From assembly GCA_029570375.1 (NCBI GenBank), contig JAKPXB010000021.1, positions 1 to 64,000 of the forward strand: a stretch of 64,000 nucleotides of DNA. The letters are read 5' to 3'. Position 1 is the stretch's first letter; the number at the start of each line of letters is the position of its first letter. Below the pieces are notes generated by a model. That model did not search any database, was not told the DNA's origin, and saw only the letters and a program-made list of their open reading frames with translations. This DNA comes from Bacillota bacterium. GTDB lineage: Bacteria > Bacillota > Clostridia > Saccharofermentanales > DTU023. Shown here piece by piece: positions 34,593 to 44,369 of this stretch. The position numbers and the translations under genes are program-made.

Positions 34593-36239
34593 ATGGCGAC
34601 GAAGTATATCTTTGTGACAGGCGGTGTGGTATCTGGACTGGGAAAGGGGATCACGGCGGCGGCGCTCGGGCGGCTGCTCATCGCGCGCGGGCTGAATGTC
34701 CGCATTCAGAAATTCGATCCCTACATCAATATCGATCCCGCTCTGATGAGTCCCATACAGCACGGCGAGATATTTGTGACAGAGGATGGAGCGGAGACTG
34801 ACCTCGATATCGGCCATTACGAGCGGTTCGCCGATGTCAATCTCACGAGTGAAAGCGATATTACATCGGGCCGGGTTTATCTCAATGTCATCAACCGTGA
34901 GCGCTCGGGGGGTTACAACGGCGGTACGGTTCAGGTTGTTCCTCACATCATCAACGAAATTAAAGCGCATATCTATATGGTCTCAGAGGGCGGAGCTGTG
35001 GATGTCGTCATCGCGGAGATCGGCGGGACGATCGGCGATATGGAGGGACAGCCTTTTATCGAGGCGATCCGCCAGATCAGCTATGAAGTCGGACGCGAAA
35101 ATTGTCTTTTTATCCACGTGACACTGCTTCCGTTCCTGAACAAACCGGGAGAACTGAAGACGAAACCGACCCAGCACAGTGTCCAGAAGCTGCTCTCTTT
35201 CGGGATTCAGCCCGATATTCTCGTGTGCCGTACGGAACGCCCCCTCGACAGGAGTATCCGTGAAAAACTCGCGCTTTACTGCAATGTCCGCTACGATTCG
35301 GTCATTCAGAATATCGACTGCGATTCTGTTTACGAACTTCCCCTGATATTTGAGAAGGAGGGACTTGCGCGCGTCGTCTGTGAGCGATTCTGTCTCCGGC
35401 ACGCCGAGCCCGATCTCGAAGACTGGGAACTTCTCGTCGAGAAAGCCCGCGCGGAGCGAGAGGTGTTGAAAATCGCGCTCGTCGGGAAATACACGGAACT
35501 TCAGGACGCGTACTACAGCGTTCTGGAAGCATTTAACCACGCAGGGATCGCGCTCGGTGTACTCCCTGAGATTGACTGGATTCCGAGCGAAGAACTGGAA
35601 GGCATTACGAACGAAGCGGTTGATAAACGCCTCGCGGACGCGGACGCCGTCATTGTACCCGGCGGTTTCGGCGCGAGGGGCATGGAAGGCATGATCACCG
35701 CCAGCCGGAGCGCGCGCGAACAGGGCATACCTTTCTTCGGTATCGGGCTCGGCATGCAGCTCGCACTCGTAGACATCGCGCGCCATGTCGCGGGTCTTTC
35801 CCGGGCGCATACAGATGAATCGGAGATGGAGGACTGTCAGGATATATTCTATTACGCGAATCTGACATCTGCGATGAAAGAGAATATCGAATGTATTCCG
35901 TTCAGCGAACGCCCGATGAGAAGAGGCGCGTATCCGATGCAGCTTGAAGAGGGCTCGATGCTCCGGGATATCTATGGCAAAGAGGAAGTCTCCGAGAGGC
36001 ACCACCACCGCCGTGAGTTTAATCCGGCCTATTCAGGCGTTCTCGCTGCGACCGGCCTGCGATTCTCCGGCATGTCTCCGGACGGTCAGTGGGTAGAGGC
36101 ATTTGAGTGGCCTCATCATCCGTTCTTTATCGGTATTATTTCAAACCCTCAGTTCAAATCGCGGCCTACGCGTCCTCACCCGCTTTTTTTGGCGTTCCTG
36201 GAAAAAGCGATCGAGCGGAAACGCTTAAGGGGGGCATGA
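34593..36239 (+). CDS. pyrG: CTP synthase with degenerate glutaminase domain
   Basis: A 548-residue PyrG that converts UTP, ATP and ammonia to CTP. The synthetase domain is intact from '[17 protein letters not shown]', with '[11 protein letters not shown]' and '[12 protein letters not shown]'. The C-terminal class-I amidotransferase domain is full length but has lost the whole triad. The nucleophile motif GICLGMQ reads GIGLGMQ (Gly385), and the FHPEF motif reads SNPQF, so His becomes Asn518 and Glu becomes Gln520. These align with E. coli Cys379, His515 and Glu517. The enzyme should not hydrolyse glutamine and must use free ammonia. ATG 34593 follows aaggaaca. guaB follows after one base. Confidence 0.96.
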   Translation: MATKYIFVTGGVVSGLGKGITAAALGRLLIARGLNVRIQKFDPYINIDPALMSPIQHGEIFVTEDGAETDLDIGHYERFADVNLTSESDITSGRVYLNVINRERSGGYNGGTVQVVPHIINEIKAHIYMVSEGGAVDVVIAEIGGTIGDMEGQPFIEAIRQISYEVGRENCLFIHVTLLPFLNKPGELKTKPTQHSVQKLLSFGIQPDILVCRTERPLDRSIREKLALYCNVRYDSVIQNIDCDSVYELPLIFEKEGLARVVCERFCLRHAEPDLEDWELLVEKARAEREVLKIALVGKYTELQDAYYSVLEAFNHAGIALGVLPEIDWIPSEELEGITNEAVDKRLADADAVIVPGGFGARGMEGMITASRSAREQGIPFFGIGLGMQLALVDIARHVAGLSRAHTDESEMEDCQDIFYYANLTSAMKENIECIPFSERPMRRGAYPMQLEEGSMLRDIYGKEEVSERHHHRREFNPAYSGVLAATGLRFSGMSPDGQWVEAFEWPHHPFFIGIISNPQFKSRPTRPHPLFLAFLEKAIERKRLRGA

Positions 36240-36240
36240 G

Positions 36241-37749
36241 ATGGGCAGAGTAATCCCCGGGGTTTCCCGCACATTTAACGAATATCTGCTTGTTCCGAAC
36301 CTGACAACGCGTGAATGTACGCCGGAAAGAGTCAGCCTGAGCACGCCTCTGACACGGTACCGCCAGGGGGAAGAAGCGTGCCCTGTTTCACTCAACATTC
36401 CGCTCGTCTCCGCGATTATGCAGGCGGTGTCTGATGACCGCATGGCGATTGAGCTCGCGAGACAGGGCGGCCTGGCGTTTATCTTCGGGTCGCAGCCTGT
36501 CGACCGCCAGTGTGAAATGGTCCGGAAGGTGAAGAAGTTCAAAGCCGGTTTTGTACCGAGCGACAGCAATCTGAAGCCGGATGATAAGCTGTCCGATATT
36601 ATCCGCCTGAAACAGTCCACCGGCCATTCGACCGTCGCGATTACGGACGACGGCAGTGCCTCCGGTTTTTTGCGCGGCATTGTCACGAGCAGGGACTACC
36701 GCGCGTCGCGCACCGATCTCGATACGCCGGTGAGCGAATTCATGACACCGATTGAAGAGATCGTATTCGGCCGCGAAGGGATCTCTCTTTCTGAGGCGAA
36801 TGACATCATCTGGGACCACAAACTGAACCAGCTGCCTATTCTGGATGAGAAAGGGCGGCTCGTGTCGCTCGTGTTCAGGAAGGACTACGATCAGCACAAA
36901 GAGAACCCCGACGAAATGCTGGATGACCATAAGCGCCTTCTCGTCGGAGCCGGCATCAATACGCGCGACTACCGGGAACGCGTACCTGCGTTGCTTGATG
37001 CGGGCTGTGATATCTTGTGCATCGACTCTTCCGACGGGTTTTCCGACTGGCAGAAGGATACCATCCGGTTTGTCCGGTCGGCATATGGGGAGGATCTGAT
37101 CCTCGGCGCGGGTAATGTCGTCGATGAAGATGGCTTCCGCTTTCTGGCCGAAGCCGGCGCGTCTTTTATCAAGGTCGGCATCGGCGGCGGCTCGATCTGT
37201 ATTACCAGAGAGCAGAAGGGGATCGGACGCGGCCAGGCATCGGCGCTGATTGAGGTCGCGGAGGCCAGAGACCGCTGGTTTGAAGAGACGGGGGTCTATA
37301 TTCCGTTATGCTCAGACGGCGGCGTCGTCTACGATTACCACATGGCGCTCGCGCTCGCGATGGGGGCGGATTTCCTTATGTTAGGCCGCTACTTTGCCCG
37401 GTTCGATGAGAGCCCGACGCGGAGGGTGCTCCTGCAGGGAAGCTATGTCAAGGAATACTGGGGAGAGGGTTCAAACCGCGCCCGCAACTGGCAGCGATAC
37501 GACGACGGCGGGGCAGCCGGGCAGATGCATTTCGAAGAAGGCGTCGATTCCTATGTGCCCTATGCAGGGAAGCTGGCGGACAACGTCAGTGTAACGCTCG
37601 CCAAGATCCGCGCGACGATGTGCGCGTGCGGGGCTGTCGATATCGCGGGATTTCAGGAGAAAGCGCGGTTTGTTGTCGTGTCGCCGACAAGTATTGTCGA
37701 AGGCGGCGCTCACGACGTGATCCGCAAAGAGAGCCAGATGGAAGGCTAG
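36241..37749 (+). CDS. guaB: IMP dehydrogenase
   Basis: A 502-residue IMPDH with the CBS pair at about residues 95-210 inserted in the TIM barrel. The catalytic cysteine is present as Cys320 in '[15 protein letters not shown]', and the '[21 protein letters not shown]' and '[11 protein letters not shown]' segments are family marks. It oxidises IMP to XMP for GMP synthesis. It lies one base after pyrG, so CTP and GTP synthesis are co-transcribed. The intact Cys320 shows that catalytic cysteines are not generally lost in this genome. Confidence 0.94.
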   Translation: MGRVIPGVSRTFNEYLLVPNLTTRECTPERVSLSTPLTRYRQGEEACPVSLNIPLVSAIMQAVSDDRMAIELARQGGLAFIFGSQPVDRQCEMVRKVKKFKAGFVPSDSNLKPDDKLSDIIRLKQSTGHSTVAITDDGSASGFLRGIVTSRDYRASRTDLDTPVSEFMTPIEEIVFGREGISLSEANDIIWDHKLNQLPILDEKGRLVSLVFRKDYDQHKENPDEMLDDHKRLLVGAGINTRDYRERVPALLDAGCDILCIDSSDGFSDWQKDTIRFVRSAYGEDLILGAGNVVDEDGFRFLAEAGASFIKVGIGGGSICITREQKGIGRGQASALIEVAEARDRWFEETGVYIPLCSDGGVVYDYHMALALAMGADFLMLGRYFARFDESPTRRVLLQGSYVKEYWGEGSNRARNWQRYDDGGAAGQMHFEEGVDSYVPYAGKLADNVSVTLAKIRATMCACGAVDIAGFQEKARFVVVSPTSIVEGGAHDVIRKESQMEG

Positions 37750-37778
37750 AATAAATTGAATTGAAGGAAACGGGAAAA

Positions 37779-38273
37779 ATGGCAGAGACAGTCTATAAAA
37801 TGACATACGGCAAGATCCGCGAGTACCAGGAAGAACTGGAAGACCGCAAAACACGCGTTGCGGCAGAAATCGCTGAACGGCTGAAAGAGGCGCGTTCTCA
37901 CGGAGACGTGACAGAGAATTCCGAGTTCGACGACGCCAAACAGGCGTATGCCGACAACGATCTCCGCATCATGGAGATTGAGGAGATCCTCAAGAACGCG
38001 AAAGTGATCGATGAGAAAGATATCAGCCGGACACGCGTGACGCTCGGCGGAAAAGTTCTGCTCCGGCACGACCTCACGGGCGAGGAAGTGGAGTACATGA
38101 TCGTCTCAGCAAAGGAAGAGGATATCTTCATCGGCAAACTGTCCAGTGATTCACCTGTCGGGCAGGCGATTCTCGGTAAGCGAAAGGGCGATACCGTGGA
38201 GGTCACCACGCCTGTTGGCATTTACAGCTATACGATTTTGAAGATTTCGAGACCAAAAGGGACAGACGAATGA
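37779..38273 (+). CDS. greA: Transcript cleavage factor GreA
   Basis: A 164-residue GreA. The N-terminal coiled coil (about 1-75) bears the acidic tip motif '[15 protein letters not shown]', and the C-terminal FKBP-like domain ends with '[20 protein letters not shown]'. It enters the RNA polymerase secondary channel to rescue backtracked complexes. ATG 37779 is chosen by alignment to the usual N-terminus. Its stop overlaps lysS by 4 bases, a pairing common in Bacillota. Confidence 0.95.
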   Translation: MAETVYKMTYGKIREYQEELEDRKTRVAAEIAERLKEARSHGDVTENSEFDDAKQAYADNDLRIMEIEEILKNAKVIDEKDISRTRVTLGGKVLLRHDLTGEEVEYMIVSAKEEDIFIGKLSSDSPVGQAILGKRKGDTVEVTTPVGIYSYTILKISRPKGTDE

Positions 38274-39775
38274 CAGATCAAATCAGGCAGGCGGAGCAGG
38301 CAGGATTAGTTTCGGAGCAGATGAGCTTCCGGATCGAAAAGCTGCGCGCGCTGAAGGAGAGCAACCGGGATCCTTACCTCATCACGACAGCAAAACAGAC
38401 GCATCACGCCGCGGATATTGCGGCAGGCTTTGAGGAGCTGGAAGGTGAAACGGCGACCGTCGCGGGGCGGCTGCTCGCCCGCCGCGGCATGGGGAAAGTG
38501 TCTTTTTCCGATCTTCTCGACCGCTCTGGCAGCATTCAGATTTTCAGCCGGCTGAATAATCTGGGGGAAGAGTCGTACGCCGCCTGGCAGAATCTCGATA
38601 TCGGCGATCTCGTTGAAGTCACCGGTGAGGTTTTCCGGACAAAAACGGGCGAGGTTTCCATCCGCAACAGGGAATGGCGGCTTCTCTCCAAATCGCTTCG
38701 CCCTCTGCCGGAGAAATACCACGGACTCCGCGATACCGATACGCGCTACCGGAAACGCTATCTCGACCTGATCGTCAATCCCGAAGTGCGCGAAACCTTT
38801 GTCAAACGCAGCAGGATCATCAGCTTTTTCCGGGAGGAGCTGAACAGGCGTCAGTACCTCGAAGTGGAGACACCGCTTCTCAACACGATCGCGGGCGGCG
38901 CCGCGGCGCGTCCCTTTGTGACGCACCACAACGCGCTCGACATCGATCTGTATCTCCGCATCGCGCCGGAGCTCTATCTGAAGCGGCTGATTGTCGGCGG
39001 CTTCGAACGCGTGTACGAGATCGGCCGCAACTTCAGGAACGAGGGGATGAGCAACCGCCACAATCCCGAGTTTACGATGCTTGAGCTCTACGAGGCGTAC
39101 GCCGATTACCACACGATGATGGATCTGACAGAAGCCCTTGTCGCAGGCGCCTGCATGGAAATCAACGGCACATACGAGATTGACTATCAGGGAACCGCGC
39201 TGTCGCTCGCTCCGCCCTGGCGCCGCATGACGATGATCGAAGCCGTCCGCGCTTACGCGGGACTCGATTTCGACCAGATCAAAACAGATGAAGAGGCGCG
39301 GGAGGCCGCCCGCGGGCGCGGACTGGAAGAGGTTCCCGCGTCGATGACCTGGGGAGAAGCGCTCAGCAAGTGTTTTGAAGCGTTCGCGGAAGAACATCTC
39401 ATCCAGCCGACATTTCTGATCGACTACCCCATCGAGATTTCACCTCTGACGAAGATCAAGCCCGGCACCGGCGGACGTCTCACCGAGCGCTTCGAGGTCT
39501 TTATCTACGGGCGCGAGCACGGGAACGCGTACACGGAGCTGAACGATCCCATGGATCAGGCGCGCCGTTTCGCCGATCAGCAGCGCAGACGCGAGGCGGG
39601 CGACGAGGAGGCGACCCTGCCCGACAACGATTTCGTCGAAGCCCTTGAAGTCGGGATGCCGCCCACAGGCGGACTCGGCATCGGGATCGACCGCGTCGTC
39701 ATGCTTCTCACCAACCAGCCGACGATCCGCGACGTGCTGTTGTTCCCGACCATGAAGCCGGTGGACAAGGATTGA
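38270..39775 (+). CDS. lysS: Lysyl-tRNA synthetase, class II
   Basis: A 501-residue class-II synthetase. It has an N-terminal OB-fold anticodon-binding domain with '[17 protein letters not shown]', motif 1 near '[16 protein letters not shown]', motif 2 near '[21 protein letters not shown]' and motif 3 '[13 protein letters not shown]' at the end. It charges tRNA-Lys. The start overlaps greA (ATGA). Length is normal. Confidence 0.96.
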   Translation: MTDQIRQAEQAGLVSEQMSFRIEKLRALKESNRDPYLITTAKQTHHAADIAAGFEELEGETATVAGRLLARRGMGKVSFSDLLDRSGSIQIFSRLNNLGEESYAAWQNLDIGDLVEVTGEVFRTKTGEVSIRNREWRLLSKSLRPLPEKYHGLRDTDTRYRKRYLDLIVNPEVRETFVKRSRIISFFREELNRRQYLEVETPLLNTIAGGAAARPFVTHHNALDIDLYLRIAPELYLKRLIVGGFERVYEIGRNFRNEGMSNRHNPEFTMLELYEAYADYHTMMDLTEALVAGACMEINGTYEIDYQGTALSLAPPWRRMTMIEAVRAYAGLDFDQIKTDEEAREAARGRGLEEVPASMTWGEALSKCFEAFAEEHLIQPTFLIDYPIEISPLTKIKPGTGGRLTERFEVFIYGREHGNAYTELNDPMDQARRFADQQRRREAGDEEATLPDNDFVEALEVGMPPTGGLGIGIDRVVMLLTNQPTIRDVLLFPTMKPVDKD

Positions 39776-39832
39776 GTTACCGGAAAACATTTTAGGCCTG
39801 CGGGTGGTTTCGGCGCAGGAATTTATCTGTTC

Positions 39833-39935
39833 CGCCGCCCGTTCGGCGGCGCGGATAATCGGACATGATAGCTTCAACGGAGACGTCAGCTTCAACGGAA
39901 GGAATCATCATGTCTATTTCGCCGCCCGTTCGGCG
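39833..39935. repeat. Partial duplication of the pepT 3' end plus short tandem repeat
   Basis: The 16-base cgccgcccgttcggcg occurs at 39833-39848 and again at 39920-39935, with similar flanks. Read on the - strand both encode 'IIR-x-AERAA', the last residues of PepT, so the copy beyond the stop looks like a duplicated tail. Between them gcttcaacgga occurs twice (39871-39881 and 39889-39899). Confidence 0.6.
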
Positions 39936-41146
39936 ATGCGGATGATCAGCCGGACGGCATCCAGCAGGCTGTCAACGGGAATCAGCTCGTAACGGCCATG
40001 GAAGTTGTACCCGCCGGTGAAGAAATTCGGACAGGGAAGACCGCGGAAGGAGAGCTGGGCGCCGTCTGTGCCTCCGCGGATCGGCGTGACGACTGGTTCC
40101 ATGCCGAGATCGCGCATCGCTTCCCGGCAGAGCGCGATCACCTCCGGTTTGTCCCGGAACAGCTCGACCATATTGAAATAAGTGTCCTCCATCGTCAGGT
40201 TCAAGCGATTCCCATATTTCTCGTTGAGGAAAGCGACGATTTTTGTGAGAAGCGCTTTTTTCTCTTCAAACAACCTCATGCTGTGATCGCGGATGATGAA
40301 TTTCATCGTCGCTTCTTCGACGGCGGCGCGGAGGTCTGTCAGCAGGAAGAACCCTTCGTACCCATCGGTCGCTTCCGGGCGCATGGCGGCGGGAAGCATG
40401 CTGAAAAGCTCCATGCCGATCAGCCCGGCGTGAATCATTTTGTTCTTCGCGCTGCCGGGGTGTACATTGCGTCCCTGAATGCGGATCACAGCGCTCGCCG
40501 CGTTGAAGTTCTCGTATTCCATCGTCGCGCGTTTGCCTCCGTCAACCGTATAGGCGAAGTCCGCGCCGAGGCGTTCCAGATCAAGCAGGGACGCGCCGTG
40601 GCCGATTTCCTCGTCCGGCGTGAAACAGAGCGCCAGGGGGCCGTGCTTTATATCGCGGTGCCGGAGGATCGCTTCGAAAGCTGAGACGATGGCGGCGATA
40701 CCGGCCTTGTCGTCCGCGCCGAGCAGCGTCGTGCCGTCCGTGGTAATCAGCTCCCTGCCTTTCAAATCTTCAAGAAAGGGGAAATCCCTGACCGCGACGC
40801 TGTAGTCTTCATTCAACTCGATATCGCCGCCCCGATACACAAACTGGCGCGGGTTGACGCATTTTCCGTCCAGATCGGGCGCCGTGTCCAGGTGGGCGAT
40901 GAAAGCGATGGCAGGAAGCGGTTTATCCGTGTTGGCGGGCAGTTTCGCGTAGACATAGCAGTGCTCCCCGTCGAGATAAACATCAGAGAGGCCGATGCGC
41001 TGAAGCTCATCGACAAGAAGGCGGGCGAGATCGAGCTGGCCTGCCGTGCTGGGCGTGTTTTCGCTGTTGTCCGGGTCGGATTTCGTATCGATGGCGATAT
41101 AGCGTTTGAAACGCTCGATTATATTTTCTTTGTTCAAATGAATCAT
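39914..41146 (-). CDS. pepT: Peptidase T (tripeptide aminopeptidase)
   Basis: A 410-residue M20-family zinc peptidase that releases N-terminal residues from tripeptides in the cytoplasm. Metal and catalytic motifs are visible: 'FIAHLDTAPD', 'LGADDKAGIAAI', 'TPDEEIGHGA', 'YTVDGGKRATME' and 'GGTDGAQLSF'. ATG 41146 with an upstream aacggag gives the standard N-terminus; the frame stays open for 101 further codons upstream with no family similarity. It is on the strand opposite to lysS and the DNA-repair genes. Confidence 0.94.
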   Translation of the reverse strand: MIHLNKENIIERFKRYIAIDTKSDPDNSENTPSTAGQLDLARLLVDELQRIGLSDVYLDGEHCYVYAKLPANTDKPLPAIAFIAHLDTAPDLDGKCVNPRQFVYRGGDIELNEDYSVAVRDFPFLEDLKGRELITTDGTTLLGADDKAGIAAIVSAFEAILRHRDIKHGPLALCFTPDEEIGHGASLLDLERLGADFAYTVDGGKRATMEYENFNAASAVIRIQGRNVHPGSAKNKMIHAGLIGMELFSMLPAAMRPEATDGYEGFFLLTDLRAAVEEATMKFIIRDHSMRLFEEKKALLTKIVAFLNEKYGNRLNLTMEDTYFNMVELFRDKPEVIALCREAMRDLGMEPVVTPIRGGTDGAQLSFRGLPCPNFFTGGYNFHGRYELIPVDSLLDAVRLIIRIAERAAK

Positions 41147-41544
41147 CTTGACGCTCCGTTTGATCTGGACGCCGAAAAGGCGGGCTGGGTGGTAACTATT
41201 CCCGATTATCATACCGCATAGACGGCATGAATCGCGAGCGGTTGAGCGTCTGTTGAGATATGTATGATCGCGATTTCGCCGCTGCCGGTCGGTCGAAGTG
41301 CGAACGCTTCCGTGTCTGTGAGGACGCGCCGCGCGGCGATCCCTCCGCGGCTTGCCGGAAAGAGTGCGGGAGTTTATGGTCTGCGCGGACGCGCGGAGAA
41401 GTGTCGTCGCTTGCAAATACGATTTGAGTTGACCTATTATGAAATTCACATCGGATGATCCGCACAGGCCGGTCTTGACGCTGCCGCGGGTGTGATGCGG
41501 CCGCCGCGGCTGTCGTTCCCGCTTGCCGGATTCTCGGAGGGACG
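41147..41544. other. Divergent intergenic region, pepT / uracil-DNA glycosylase
   Basis: Four hundred bases with no gene that I can support. A tatgataat element on the - strand (about 41205-41215) could serve pepT as a -10 region, but its -35 is poor. Several short GC palindromes occur, such as cgccgcgcggcg. No known RNA element was recognised. Confidence 0.4.
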
Positions 41545-42138
41545 TTGAAACTCATGACTTTTGAAGAACAGTGGAATCAGTTTGTCGATAAATGCCTGCA
41601 TTGCCGGGCGTGCGATCTCGCGGATTCGCGGCAGCACGTGGTCGTATGGCGCGGCGGGATCAGAGCGCCGCTCATGATTCTGGGCGAAGGCCCCGGCGCG
41701 GACGAAGACCGGCTGGGCAAACCGTTTGTCGGGCGTTCCGGGAAGCTTCTCGATCTTTTGCTTTCCAGTTTTGGGTTTGAAGAGAAGGATTACCATATCT
41801 GCAACATTGTCAAGTGTCGTCCGCCGGGGAACCGCGTGCCGACGCAGGAGGAGGCCGCCCGGTGCCGTTCGCTTCTCGCCGAGCAGCTGCGGCTTGTCCG
41901 GCCGTCCGTATATCTTTTGATGGGCGGCACGGCGTATAAATACTTCACGGGGTCTGATCTCGGGATTACAAAAGTCCGCGGTCAATGGATCGAGACGAAC
42001 GGCTGTTATGTCCTGCCGACGTTTCATCCGGCATTTGTGCTCCGTGATCCGCGGAACAAAACACTTCTCTGGCAGGATTTCGCCGCTGTGCGCGCCAGGC
42101 TTGAGGAACTTGGATTCCTGCCTCCGCTGAAAGTATAG
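41545..42138 (+). CDS. Uracil-DNA glycosylase, family 4 (iron-sulfur type)
   Basis: A 197-residue protein of the family-4 UDG/phage SPO1 polymerase-domain type that removes uracil from DNA. It has the N-terminal '[11 protein letters not shown]' cluster cysteines, motif A '[21 protein letters not shown]', '[12 protein letters not shown]' with further cluster ligands, and the C-terminal '[11 protein letters not shown]'. The start is ambiguous between TTG 41545 (4 bases after ggagg) and ATG 41554; either gives a complete enzyme. uvrB follows after 7 bases, giving a small DNA-repair unit. Confidence 0.92.
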   Translation: MKLMTFEEQWNQFVDKCLHCRACDLADSRQHVVVWRGGIRAPLMILGEGPGADEDRLGKPFVGRSGKLLDLLLSSFGFEEKDYHICNIVKCRPPGNRVPTQEEAARCRSLLAEQLRLVRPSVYLLMGGTAYKYFTGSDLGITKVRGQWIETNGCYVLPTFHPAFVLRDPRNKTLLWQDFAAVRARLEELGFLPPLKV

Positions 42139-42145
42139 AATAGCC

Positions 42146-44197
42146 ATGATGGATCGGCCGCCGATAATTCAGCCAAAAGATGCGAAACTACCGGGCTTTT
42201 TCCGGCTTCGCACCGACATGACGCCGAAAGGCGACCAGCCGGAGGCGATCGCGCGGCTCGTCCGCGGCCTGGAGCGCGGAGACCGCGGCCAGACGCTGAT
42301 GGGCGTGACCGGGTCGGGGAAGACGTTTACGATGGCGAGCGTCATCGAGAGGACGCAGCGGCCGGCGCTGGTGATCGTGCACAACAAGACGCTCGCCGGC
42401 CAGCTCTGCGCCGAATTTATGAATCTGTTTCCGGACAACGCCGTCGAATTTTTTGTCAGTTATTACGACTACTATCAGCCGGAAGCGTACGTGCCTTCCC
42501 GCGATCTCTATATTGAAAAAGACGCCTCCATCAATGACGAAATTGACCGGATGCGCCACAAAGCGACTTCTTCGCTGCTGGAGAGACGCGATGTCATCGT
42601 CGTCGCGTCTGTCTCTTGTATCTACGGCCTGGGCGACCCGGAGGACTACAAAAACCTGATGGTCAGTCTGCGTCCCGGCATGGTCCGAAGCCGTGAAGAG
42701 GTCATCGAAGATCTCGTGCGTATACAGTACGTGCGCAACGATTTTGAGCTGAAGCGCGGGACTTTCCGCGTGCGCGGCGATACGCTCGATATTTTCCCCT
42801 CTTCGGAGGAGAACAGGCTGACGCGCGTCAGTTTTTTCGGCGATGAAATTGAAGAAATCCGGGAAGTCGACGCGACGAGCGGGCGGTCTGTCACCGGCAG
42901 AAATTATGTGGCGATTTTTCCCGCGAGCCACTACGCGACGACGACGGAAAAGATGAAGCGCGCGGTGACCGCCATCGGAAGCGAATTGGAAGAAAGACTC
43001 GCGGCGCTCCGGAGCGAGGGGAAGCTTATCGAAGCTTACCGGCTGGAGCAGCGCACGCGCTATGACATGGAGATGATGCTGGAGACAGGTTTCTGCAAGG
43101 GGATCGAGAACTACTCCCGCCATCTGACGGGGCGGGAAGAGGGGCAGCCGCCGTTTACGCTGATGGATTTTTTCCCGGAGGATTACCTGCTTTTTATCGA
43201 CGAATCGCATGTCACCGTGCCGCAGATCGGCGCGATGGTGAGAGGCGACCGTTCCCGGAAGGAATCGCTCGTAGACTACGGGTTCAGGCTGCCGTCCGCC
43301 TTCGATAACCGCCCGCTTTCCTTCGACGAATTCAGGGCACGGGCGGGGCAGACGCTCTATGTCTCCGCGACGCCGGCCGCCTACGAGCTCGGCCAGTCGA
43401 CGCAGGTTGTCGAGCAGCTGATCCGGCCGACCGGTCTGCTCGATCCGCAGGTGTTTGTGCGGCCGGTCGAAAATCAGATCGAGGACCTGTCGGCGGCGAT
43501 CCGCGAGACGACGAAGCGCGGCGAGCGGTCTCTCGTCCTGACGTTGACAAAACGCTTTGCCGAATCGCTGTCGGAGTTTTTCAAGGAAGAAGGGATGCGC
43601 GTGGAGTACCTGCATTCCGATATCGCGACAGTCGAACGGCTCTCTATTCTCCGCAAGCTTCGCAGGGGAGAATTCGACGTGCTGGTAGGGATTAATCTCC
43701 TGCGTGAAGGCCTTGATCTGCCGGAGGTTTCGCTCATCGCGATTCTCGACGCGGATAAGGAGGGGTTTCTCCGCTCGACCACGTCGCTCGTCCAGATCAT
43801 CGGACGCGCGGCGCGGAACGTAAACGGACGCGTCATCCTGTACGCGGACGAAGTGACGGAGTCAATGGAAAGAGCAATCAGTGAGACGAACCGGCGCCGG
43901 GACATTCAGGACGCATTCAACAAAAAGCATGGGATCACTCCGACGACAATCAAAAAAGAGCTCCGCGACCTGACGGATACCTCATTCGAACTCGTCGCGG
44001 ATGAACCATTCGAGACAGCCGGTGAGATCGAAACTTTTGAAAAGGAACTCGCGAAGATGACGTACCCTTCCCTTCTCAAGCTGGCAAAACGCACAGAGAA
44101 AGAGATGAAGTCTGCCGCCTCACGCCTCGATTTCGAACTCGCCGCCGTACTCCGCGACCAGCTGATTGTCATTAAAGGCCAGATGAGCGGGCAGTAG
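42146..44197 (+). CDS. uvrB: Excinuclease ABC subunit B
   Basis: A 683-residue UvrB, the damage-verifying helicase of nucleotide excision repair. It has Walker A '[10 protein letters not shown]', the beta-hairpin region '[13 protein letters not shown]', '[10 protein letters not shown]', helicase motifs '[15 protein letters not shown]' and 'QIIGRAARN', and a C-terminal UvrC-binding UVR motif near '[19 protein letters not shown]'. It lacks a clear ribosome site and is probably coupled to the glycosylase gene upstream. No uvrA or uvrC lies in the window. Confidence 0.96.
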   Translation: MMDRPPIIQPKDAKLPGFFRLRTDMTPKGDQPEAIARLVRGLERGDRGQTLMGVTGSGKTFTMASVIERTQRPALVIVHNKTLAGQLCAEFMNLFPDNAVEFFVSYYDYYQPEAYVPSRDLYIEKDASINDEIDRMRHKATSSLLERRDVIVVASVSCIYGLGDPEDYKNLMVSLRPGMVRSREEVIEDLVRIQYVRNDFELKRGTFRVRGDTLDIFPSSEENRLTRVSFFGDEIEEIREVDATSGRSVTGRNYVAIFPASHYATTTEKMKRAVTAIGSELEERLAALRSEGKLIEAYRLEQRTRYDMEMMLETGFCKGIENYSRHLTGREEGQPPFTLMDFFPEDYLLFIDESHVTVPQIGAMVRGDRSRKESLVDYGFRLPSAFDNRPLSFDEFRARAGQTLYVSATPAAYELGQSTQVVEQLIRPTGLLDPQVFVRPVENQIEDLSAAIRETTKRGERSLVLTLTKRFAESLSEFFKEEGMRVEYLHSDIATVERLSILRKLRRGEFDVLVGINLLREGLDLPEVSLIAILDADKEGFLRSTTSLVQIIGRAARNVNGRVILYADEVTESMERAISETNRRRDIQDAFNKKHGITPTTIKKELRDLTDTSFELVADEPFETAGEIETFEKELAKMTYPSLLKLAKRTEKEMKSAASRLDFELAAVLRDQLIVIKGQMSGQ

Positions 44198-44369
44198 CCT
44201 TTTCGTATTATGATGATCCGATCCATGCTGATCTGCCTGTTGTTCAAAAGCGTTTCGTATCGGCGATTTACTTTTCTCCGGCTGAAAGAGATCGGTTTTG
44301 TGCCATCGAATCTTCACCCTGTGATAGACTGAATACATTAAAATCACTTTATTCGGCAGGGAGATTATT

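Noticed and set aside
9255-35747. Idea that the Cys-to-Gly changes reflect a recoded genetic code or systematic sequencing error
   Set aside because: TGC and TGT codons are used at normal catalytic sites nearby (IMP dehydrogenase Cys320, isochorismatase-like Cys128), and PyrG also changes His and Glu, which a cysteine-codon effect cannot explain.
41196-41555. A 119-residue - strand frame in the pepT-UDG gap
   Set aside because: Arg/Ser/Ala-rich composition, no ribosome site, overlap with the glycosylase start and no recognisable motif.
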